From JBDHZK01 sp039811865 (lineage in GTDB: Bacteria > Actinomycetota > Actinomycetes > Propionibacteriales > Propionibacteriaceae), in the NCBI GenBank assembly GCA_039811865.1, contig JBDHZK010000014.1, positions 1 through 29,378 of the forward strand: a DNA stretch of 29,378 bases. The letters run 5' to 3'. The translations under genes were made by a program, and so were the position numbers. Positions 24,643 to 29,378 of the stretch are shown here, in pieces. Within the stretch, counting starts at the first letter, position 1. Each line of letters begins with the position of its first letter. The notes under the pieces are model-generated. The model was not told the DNA's origin. It was given only the letters and a program-made list of their open reading frames with translations, and did not search any database.

Positions 24643-24799
24643 AGGGCCAGTGTGCGTGCGTCGGCTCTGGCACAGAACCCCCAATCGGGGCCGACTGGGA
24701 CGCCGGCCCGCGCCTGTTGGCGTACCGACGCGAGTGCCGACGATCGGCGTGGCCTCCTGGCCCGGCCCACGCGCTCAAGTCGCGGCGCCGAAACCCCGA

Positions 24800-25216
24800 T
24801 CAGGTGAGGCGAGTGGTGAGGCCCAGCTCGTTCGGGTGGTCCAACGTGTTGACCATGAACTGGGCGGAGCGCCGAAAGTAGTCGACCAGCTCGGCCTGGT
24901 CCGCCGGCTCCAGGCTCAAGGTGTCGACCGCGGCCAACATGTGGCGCAGCCATCGGTCGCGCTGCGCCGGGGACACCTCGTAGGGGGCGTGGCGCATCCG
25001 CAGCCGCGGGTGCCCGCGGGTCTCGGAGTAGGTGGTCGGACCGCCCCAGTACTGCTCCAGGAACAGACGCAACCGGTCGGCGGCGGGCCCGAGGTCCTCC
25101 TCGGGATAGATGGCGCGCAGGGGCGGATCGTTCGCCACGCCGCGATAGAACTCGCTGACCAGGCGGTCGAAGGTCTCGTGCCCGCCGATCCGGTCGTAGA
25201 GCGTGCGGTTGGTCAT
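24800..25216 (-). CDS. glbO: Group II truncated hemoglobin (trHbO type)
   Basis: This 138-residue globin has the group II pattern: Y24 (B10), Y37 (CD1) in Ile-Tyr-Pro-Glu-Glu-Asp-Leu, Gln-Tyr-Trp-Gly-Gly-Pro, proximal H76 (F8) in Arg-Met-Arg-His, and W89 (G8). Each position is one higher than in Mycobacterium tuberculosis trHbO. Proteins of this type bind O2 tightly and are linked to O2 delivery, peroxide or NO chemistry. ATG 25216 overlaps the moaE stop (ATGA), so translation is probably coupled to moaE; an alternative ATG at 25231 would lie inside moaE. Confidence 0.93.
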   Translation of the reverse strand: MTNRTLYDRIGGHETFDRLVSEFYRGVANDPPLRAIYPEEDLGPAADRLRLFLEQYWGGPTTYSETRGHPRLRMRHAPYEVSPAQRDRWLRHMLAAVDTLSLEPADQAELVDYFRRSAQFMVNTLDHPNELGLTTRLT

Positions 25217-25638
25217 GGGCATCCCGTCCATTCCGTAGTGCCGTCGGTGAATCGCTGTCGCTTCCAGACCGGCAGCCGCTGCTTGACCAGGTCAACGAGT
25301 GCCGCGGCAACCGCGAAGGCCTCGGCTCGGTGCGAAGCCGACACGGCCGCGACCAGTGCCAGGTCACCGACGGCCAGCGTTCCCACGCGGTGCGCCACGG
25401 CAATCCGATGCACGTCGGCCTGGGCGGCGACCTCTTCCGCGACTTCCCGCAGCACCTCTTGGGCGCTGGGATGGCCGACGTACTCGATCTCGCTCACGCC
25501 GCGCCCACCGTCGTGGTTGCGGACCACGCCGGTGAACGTAACCGTTGCCCCGGCCCGCTCGTCGCCGACGACCGCCTCGATCGCGGCCGGGTCGAGCGGC
25601 GCACCGCTGACCGTGGCCTGTTCTACTTGCCCTGGCAT
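25213..25638 (-). CDS. moaE: Molybdopterin synthase catalytic subunit MoaE
   Basis: This 141-residue protein contains Thr-Phe-Thr-Gly-Val-Val-Arg-Asn, Ile-Glu-Tyr-Val-Gly-His-Pro-Ser-Ala, His-Arg-Val-Gly-Thr-Leu-Ala-Val-Gly-Asp and Lys-Gln-Arg-Leu-Pro-Val-Trp-Lys-Arg. The two catalytic lysines fall at K119 and K126, the same numbers as in E. coli MoaE. With MoaD it converts precursor Z (cPMP) to molybdopterin. ATG 25638 has a GGGAGG Shine-Dalgarno; the open frame continues far upstream but without MoaE similarity. It is separated from moaA-moaD by the nar operon. Confidence 0.94.
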   Translation of the reverse strand: MPGQVEQATVSGAPLDPAAIEAVVGDERAGATVTFTGVVRNHDGGRGVSEIEYVGHPSAQEVLREVAEEVAAQADVHRIAVAHRVGTLAVGDLALVAAVSASHRAEAFAVAAALVDLVKQRLPVWKRQRFTDGTTEWTGCP

Positions 25639-26003
25639 GTTCCTCCCGTCTGGCGATCTTACGGCGGCGATCTCGAAGCGCCGCCAGCGCGGGCGCCCAC
25701 GAACCGGCGGGCACGACCTACCGCGCGCCGGCGCGGCGCCGGATGCCTCAAGGTGCGTTGGCCAAATCGGTGTCTCGGCGGCGGTTGGCCGGAGCGCTAT
25801 CTGGGTGCGGTGGAGCGTCCACCCATCGAACCCAAAGTTCTTCCGGGAGGGCCGGCAAGGCGGCATCGTCGGCGCACGGACGGGGATTGGCGGGCACTGA
25901 GGTCGCCGGACCGGGGGAAGCTCAGCCCTGAGCCGGTCGAGGTGTCCGAACGCGGCGTTGGCTATCGAGAGCAGTGCAGGCGTGCCGAACCCATCGGGGC
26001 GCG
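25639..26003. other. Gene-free stretch upstream of moaE
   Basis: This 365-bp interval separates moaE from the SRPBCC gene. Open frames cross it in several directions, but none resembles a family or has a good start. I see the possible moaE -10, a 15-bp palindrome CCGGCGC-G-GCGCCGG at 25728-25742, and a GGTGGA/TCCACC hairpin with a 3-nt loop at 25809-25823. I found no recognisable molybdenum-cofactor riboswitch, tRNA or terminator with a T-run. Confidence 0.5.
25656..25661 (-). promoter_or_regulatory. Possible -10 box of moaE-glbO
   Basis: On the minus strand TAAGAT lies 17 bases before the moaE ATG, leaving about 10 bases of leader that hold the GGGAGG Shine-Dalgarno. The -35 position is GCGGCG, a poor match. 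Confidence 0.35.
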
Positions 26004-26915
26004 TCAGTTGCACTCCTCCCAGTCGGCGAAGTCGGCGGCGACGATTTTGGCGTCTTCGGGGTCGGCGATGGGCACGGCGAGCGCCGCCGCCCACTCCGAC
26101 CGGGCCTCCTCCACGCGTCCGAGTGCGCGCAAGGCCCGGGCGCGCAACTCGTGGGCGTAGGCCAGGTCGAAGTCGGCCAGGCCGTGGCGCTGGCAGGCAG
26201 CGAGCACGCGGTCGCCGTAGTCGAAGGCGAGGGCGGGGTTCATCGCGGCTAGCCACGCCTTGCCGATCAGGTAGTCGGCCCGCGCCGCGTTCTCGGGGAG
26301 GCGTCCGGCGGCACGATCCCAGTGGTAGGCCGCCGCGTAGGCGGCGCGCAGGGCAGCTTGGGCGTCCATTGCCTGGGCTTGCAGGAGCCGGTAGGTCTCG
26401 TTGTTCGCTGCGGCGGCCTGGTTGCGGTGCCAGGAGCCCCGGACCTCTTCGGCCGAGAGCGCATGCGTCGTCCCGGTGACCGCGGGGAGCGGATCGCCGG
26501 TCTCGAGCAGGGTCTTGAGGGCGTCGAGCACCCACACCCAGCCGTCCTTGACGCTCTCCCAAGTGCGCGGGCTGAACGCCAGGTCGCCGTGGACGAGCCG
26601 CAGCAGCGTCAGCCCAGCCCCGGCTCGCTGCAGGGTCCATTCGACTCGTCCGGGCGCTTCGGCCTCGAGTTCGGGCGCGTAGCGCACGTGCCAGGTCTGG
26701 ACGAGGCGGTGCGGCGGGTCCAGCACCTCGATCACGCCGTCCACTGCGGGGGACCCGTCAGGCAGTACCGAGACGTACGGCGCTCCCTCGGCCGGCGGCT
26801 CGGCGAACCTGGTCCGGTGGAAGAACCTGGTCGTGAACGCCGGATCGAGCAGAGCATTCCAAACCGTCTCGATGTCGGCCCGGATGTACAACTGGTAAAC
26901 GTGGGTGGCGCTCAC
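26004..26915 (-). CDS. SRPBCC (AHSA1-type) domain fused to a TPR-like helical domain
   Basis: The protein has 303 residues. Residues 1-145 are an SRPBCC/AHSA1 domain (Ile-Glu-Thr-Val-Trp-Asn-Ala-Leu-Leu-Asp-Pro-Ala-Phe, Val-Leu-Asp-Pro-Pro-His-Arg-Leu-Val-Gln-Thr-Trp, Gly-Trp-Val-Trp-Val-Leu-Asp-Ala-Leu-Lys). Residues about 185-300 are helical and TPR-like (Leu-Pro-Glu-Asn-Ala-Ala-Arg-Ala-Asp-Tyr-Leu-Ile-Gly and Phe-Asp-Leu-Ala-Tyr-Ala-His-Glu-Leu-Arg-Ala-Arg-Ala). SRPBCC domains bind hydrophobic ligands; ArsR-SRPBCC pairs are common but their ligands are rarely known. GTG 26915 overlaps the ArsR stop (GTGA) and has an AAAGGAG Shine-Dalgarno. Confidence 0.8.
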   Translation of the reverse strand: MSATHVYQLYIRADIETVWNALLDPAFTTRFFHRTRFAEPPAEGAPYVSVLPDGSPAVDGVIEVLDPPHRLVQTWHVRYAPELEAEAPGRVEWTLQRAGAGLTLLRLVHGDLAFSPRTWESVKDGWVWVLDALKTLLETGDPLPAVTGTTHALSAEEVRGSWHRNQAAAANNETYRLLQAQAMDAQAALRAAYAAAYHWDRAAGRLPENAARADYLIGKAWLAAMNPALAFDYGDRVLAACQRHGLADFDLAYAHELRARALRALGRVEEARSEWAAALAVPIADPEDAKIVAADFADWEECN

Positions 26916-27262
26916 GAAGCGCTCCTTTCCGGATTCGTCGCGGTGGCCCGGGCCTCGAGTTCGTCGCGTAGGCCCAGCAGGGTGTCCGAAACCGATGCGG
27001 TGTACTTGTCCAGCCACCGGCGGGCGATCTCGGCGATCGGGATGGGGTTGAGCGAGTGCAGCTTTTGCCGGCCCCGGCGGCGAGTGACGACGAGGCCGGC
27101 CTCCTCCAGCACCCCGAGGTGCTTCATCGTGGCGAAGCGCGAGAGCGGTGCGGCGACCGCGGACAACTCGCCGAGTGTTTGACCATCCGTCGCGAACAAC
27201 GCGTCCAGGAGGTGTCGGCGCGTGGGGCAAGACAGCGCCTTGAATACCTGATCGTCGTCCAC
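26912..27262 (-). CDS. ArsR-family winged-helix transcriptional regulator
   Basis: This 116-residue regulator begins Asp-Asp-Asp-Gln-Val-Phe-Lys-Ala-Leu-Ser-Cys-Pro-Thr-Arg-Arg-His-Leu-Leu-Asp-Ala-Leu. The recognition region is Ser-Arg-Phe-Ala-Thr-Met-Lys-His-Leu-Gly-Val-Leu-Glu-Glu-Ala-Gly-Leu-Val, followed by a beta-wing with Arg-Arg-Arg-Gly-Arg-Gln-Lys-Leu-His. I see no paired cysteine metal site, so it is probably not a metal sensor but belongs to the group partnered with SRPBCC proteins. GTG 27262 appears leaderless. A 16-bp palindrome just upstream fills the promoter spacer and suggests autorepression. Confidence 0.88.
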   Translation of the reverse strand: MDDDQVFKALSCPTRRHLLDALFATDGQTLGELSAVAAPLSRFATMKHLGVLEEAGLVVTRRRGRQKLHSLNPIPIAEIARRWLDKYTASVSDTLLGLRDELEARATATNPERSAS

Positions 27263-27269
27263 GTGAGCG

Positions 27270-27275
27270 ACGATA
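27270..27275 (-). promoter_or_regulatory. -10 box of leaderless arsR promoter
   Basis: On the minus strand TATCGT is followed by seven bases and then GTG at 27262, with no Shine-Dalgarno. Confidence 0.45.
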
Positions 27276-27276
27276 T

Positions 27277-27292
27277 GTGACCTTTTGGTCAC
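27277..27292. promoter_or_regulatory. ArsR operator candidate
   Basis: GTGACC-TTTT-GGTCAC is a perfect 6-4-6 palindrome lying almost exactly in the 17-bp spacer between the arsR -10 box and its -35 position (minus strand 27298-27293, GGACAG). Binding there would block the arsR-SRPBCC promoter. It is about 100 bp from the divergent permease start. Confidence 0.6.
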
Positions 27293-27376
27293 CTGTCCAG
27301 GGCTGGGCCAGCGCCCCGCGGGCCCGGAACTCTCGACCTTGCCCCCATTTCCGCACTGACTACGCCTGATCGGCTC

Positions 27377-27391
27377 TAGGGTGCGGCCATG
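27377..27391 (+). promoter_or_regulatory. Leaderless start signal of the APC permease
   Basis: TAGGGT (27377-27382), six bases, then ATG at 27389 with no Shine-Dalgarno. It is the same box as that of merR. Confidence 0.5.
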
Positions 27392-28933
27392 ACCACTCCC
27401 ACCCCGACCAAGGGGAGGCCCAGCCCCAGCCCCCTGCGTCGCAAGCCCATCGAAGCGATCATTGCCCAGTCCGCGGAGGAGGCGCGGGTCGCGGGGGAGG
27501 GCGCTGCGCAGCTCAAGAAGAGCCTCACCGGCAAGGACCTGATGGGCTTCGGCATCGGGATGGTGATCGGCACGGGCATCTTCACCCTGACCGGGATCGA
27601 GGCCAAGAACCACGCTGGCCCGGCCATCACGATCTCCTTCGTCATCGCCGGGGTCGTCGCCCTGCTGGCCGCCCTGTGTTACGCCGAACTCTCCTCTTCG
27701 GTGCCCGCGGCCGGAAGCGCCTACACCTACGCCTACGCGACCCTGGGCGAGGTTTTCGCGTGGATCATCGGGTGGGACCTGATCCTCGAGTTCGCCCTCG
27801 GCGCGGCCGTCGTGTGCCGCGGCTGGTCGGGCTACATGCAGCACCTGATCATGGACCCGAGCAAGCCGAACCAGCACATCCTCCCCGACGCGTTCTTCGG
27901 CGAGACGTCGGTGGTGAACCTGGGTGCGATCCTGATCGCCCTGATCCTCGGGTACATCGCGCTGGTGGGAGTAAAGGAGAGCGCCCGAGTCACCAACCTG
28001 CTCGTGATCATCAAGGTCGCGATCTGCATCTTCGTCATCGTGGTCGGCGCCTTCTTCATCAAGACCCAGAACTACGTTCCGTTCGTGCCGCCCGCCGAGC
28101 CGGTCCACTCCGAGCTCAGTGGCCTGGAGCAGCCGTTGACCCAATTCCTGTTCAACCTCCCCCAGACCGCCTTCGGATTCTCCGGCATGCTCGCCGCCGC
28201 GGCCGTGGTCTTCTTCGCCTACTCCGGCTTCGAGATCGTGGCCAACATGGGGGAGGAGACCAAGAACCCCAAGCGCGACCTGCCACTGGGCATCATCGGG
28301 ACGCTCGTGATCTGCACGGCCCTCTACGTCGGGGTCTGCATCGTGATCACGGGGATGGTCCACTACACCCAGATCGACGAATCCGCGCCGATCGCAGCCG
28401 CGTTCACCGATGTCGGGCTGCCCTGGGCGGGGGCGCTGATCTCCCTGGCCGGCGTCTGCGGCCTGATGTCGGTGATCCTCGTGGACATCGTCGGAATGGG
28501 CCGGGTCGGGTTCGCCATGGGCCGCGACAAACTCATCCCCGCCGCCGTCGCCAAGATCCATCCCAAGTGGGGGACGCCCTACCGAGTCACCATTGCCACG
28601 GTGGTGGCGATCTGCCTGCTCGGTGGTTTCGTGCCCCTGAAGGCGCTGGCCGACATGGTCAGTATCGGGACGCTGTTCGCGTTCGTCATCGTGTCGGTCG
28701 CGGTCCCGATCCTGCGCCGCCGCCAACCGGACCTGAAGCGTCCCTTCAGCGTGCCCGCCTCGCCGGTGATCCCGATCGTCTCGGCGCTCGGCTGCGTCTA
28801 CCTGATGTCGAACCTCTCGGTGGCCACCTGGCTGCGGTTCTTGATCTGGATGGCGATCGGCATCTGCGTCTACTTCTTCTACAGCCGCAAGCACGCCGCG
28901 TTGGCCGAGCTGGAGGAGACGTCCGCGAAGTGA
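27389..28933 (+). CDS. APC-superfamily amino acid permease (cationic amino acid transporter-like)
   Basis: This 514-residue transporter has about 12 to 14 membrane segments after a 50-residue cytoplasmic N-terminus. The first helix has Gly-Phe-Gly-Ile-Gly-Met-Val-Ile-Gly-Thr-Gly-Ile-Phe-Thr-Leu-Thr-Gly, the substrate-binding break of the fold, and helix 6 has Phe-Phe-Ala-Tyr-Ser-Gly-Phe-Glu. Also seen are Pro-Ala-Ala-Gly-Ser-Ala-Tyr-Thr-Tyr and Gly-Glu-Glu-Thr-Lys-Asn-Pro-Lys-Arg-Asp-Leu-Pro. It would import an amino acid by cation-coupled transport or exchange; the substrate is unknown. It is divergent from arsR. Confidence 0.9.
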   Translation: MTTPTPTKGRPSPSPLRRKPIEAIIAQSAEEARVAGEGAAQLKKSLTGKDLMGFGIGMVIGTGIFTLTGIEAKNHAGPAITISFVIAGVVALLAALCYAELSSSVPAAGSAYTYAYATLGEVFAWIIGWDLILEFALGAAVVCRGWSGYMQHLIMDPSKPNQHILPDAFFGETSVVNLGAILIALILGYIALVGVKESARVTNLLVIIKVAICIFVIVVGAFFIKTQNYVPFVPPAEPVHSELSGLEQPLTQFLFNLPQTAFGFSGMLAAAAVVFFAYSGFEIVANMGEETKNPKRDLPLGIIGTLVICTALYVGVCIVITGMVHYTQIDESAPIAAAFTDVGLPWAGALISLAGVCGLMSVILVDIVGMGRVGFAMGRDKLIPAAVAKIHPKWGTPYRVTIATVVAICLLGGFVPLKALADMVSIGTLFAFVIVSVAVPILRRRQPDLKRPFSVPASPVIPIVSALGCVYLMSNLSVATWLRFLIWMAIGICVYFFYSRKHAALAELEETSAK

Positions 28934-28953
28934 GCGCCGCCGCGAGGCCTGCC

Positions 28954-28968
28954 TACCATGCACCGGTG
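28954..28968 (+). promoter_or_regulatory. Leaderless start signal of the MoeB/ThiF-like gene
   Basis: TACCAT (28954-28959), six bases, then GTG at 28966 with no Shine-Dalgarno. Confidence 0.45.
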
Positions 28969-29378
28969 AACGATTCCGCTCCCGCCGAGCTGAGCGACCA
29001 AGAGGTCGTCCGCTACCGGCGCAACATCGACGTCGCGGGCATCGGGATGCAGGGTCAGCGCAAGCTTCGCGACGCCCGGGTCCTGGTGGTCGGGGCGGGC
29101 GGGCTCGGGTCGCCGGTGCTGCTCTACCTGGCAGCGGCGGGGGTCGGGACGATCGGCATCATCGACGGGGACGCCGTCGAGGTTTCGAACCTGCAACGGC
29201 AGATGATCCATCCGCAGGCGGCGCAGGGGCAGAACAAGGCCACCTCGGCCGCCGAGCGGCTGGCCTTGCTTAATCCGGACGTTCGCATCCAGACCTACCC
29301 GCGCATGCTGACCGACGCGGACGCGCCGCTGCTCGCTGAGTACGACGTGGTGGTCGACTGCGTGGACACGTTCGCGGC
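28966..29378 (+). CDS. MoeB/ThiF-type adenylyltransferase (5' part, cut by window end)
   Basis: The first 137 residues are visible and the frame is open to the edge. They show the E1-like adenylation domain: Arg-Tyr-Arg-Arg-Asn near the start, the nucleotide loop Gly-Ala-Gly-Gly-Leu-Gly-Ser (43-49), Ile-Ile-Asp-Gly-Asp, Val-Ser-Asn-Leu-Gln-Arg-Gln with R78, K91 in Gln-Asn-Lys-Ala, and Asp-Cys-Val-Asp (131-134). Such enzymes adenylate the C-terminal Gly-Gly of MoaD or ThiS. With moaA, moaD, moaE and mobA nearby, MoeB is the likeliest role, but ThiF or a MoeB-rhodanese fusion cannot be excluded without the rest. Confidence 0.85.
   Translation, partial: MNDSAPAELSDQEVVRYRRNIDVAGIGMQGQRKLRDARVLVVGAGGLGSPVLLYLAAAGVGTIGIIDGDAVEVSNLQRQMIHPQAAQGQNKATSAAERLALLNPDVRIQTYPRMLTDADAPLLAEYDVVVDCVDTFA

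Noticed and set aside
25800..25835. tRNA-like T-loop sequence (GGGTTCGAT on the minus strand) next to a small hairpin.
   Set aside because: The stem flanking the loop does not pair, and no D-arm, anticodon arm or acceptor stem can be drawn.
25639..26640. Long N-terminal extension of the moaE frame through the gap and into the SRPBCC gene.
   Set aside because: No recognisable domain, and MoaE itself starts at 25638 with a good Shine-Dalgarno and family-like length.

Overview
This is a GC-rich, densely packed bacterial chromosome segment. The high GC content, the many leaderless start codons, the group II truncated hemoglobin (trHbO type) and the narGHJI layout suggest an actinomycete, possibly in or near the Propionibacteriales; that placement is an impression and was not computed. 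I see no insertion sequence, CRISPR array, tRNA or rRNA.

Layout. 1-2045 (+): an NhaD/ArsB-type antiporter overlapping a suppressor-of-fused (SUFU) domain gene. 2059-3003 (-): a MerR regulator with a cobalamin-binding half. 3004-3396: a non-coding stretch with a plus-strand promoter, an array of 11-bp units, a 12-bp hairpin with a six-cytosine loop, a 20-bp tandem duplication and two interleaved inverted repeats. 3397-6246 (-): an ABC uptake operon of the TrpXYZ type (lipoprotein, permease, ATPase). 6466-9817 (+): a three-gene overlapping operon of circularly permuted ATP-grasp, alpha-E and transglutaminase-like proteins. 9837-13003 (+): CorA and a prolyl oligopeptidase.

13026-25638 is a molybdenum and nitrate-respiration block: moaA-moaD (+), mobA (-), narGHJI-narK (+), then on the minus strand a membrane-anchored sulfite-oxidase-family molybdoenzyme and a moaE-glbO pair. 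A MoeB/ThiF-type adenylyltransferase begins at 28966 and runs off the window. NarG and the sulfite-oxidase-like protein need molybdenum cofactor. MoaA makes the first intermediate, MoaD/MoaE form molybdopterin synthase, the MoeB-type enzyme would adenylate MoaD, and MobA makes the bis-MGD form that NarG uses. NarK moves nitrate and nitrite. The truncated hemoglobin fits O2 or NO handling beside nitrate reduction.

26004-27262 (-) is an ArsR-type regulator translationally coupled to an SRPBCC-TPR-like fusion, divergent from an APC-family amino acid permease (27389-28933, +).

The most interesting region is 3004-3396. A divergent promoter beside the B12-MerR gene is overlaid by four 11-bp-phased units resembling CarH operators, and it would transcribe a structured RNA rather than a recognisable protein. 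Separately, nine transcription-unit-leading genes have a TANNNT box exactly 6-7 nt before the start codon, while several downstream genes in operons have clear Shine-Dalgarno sequences.
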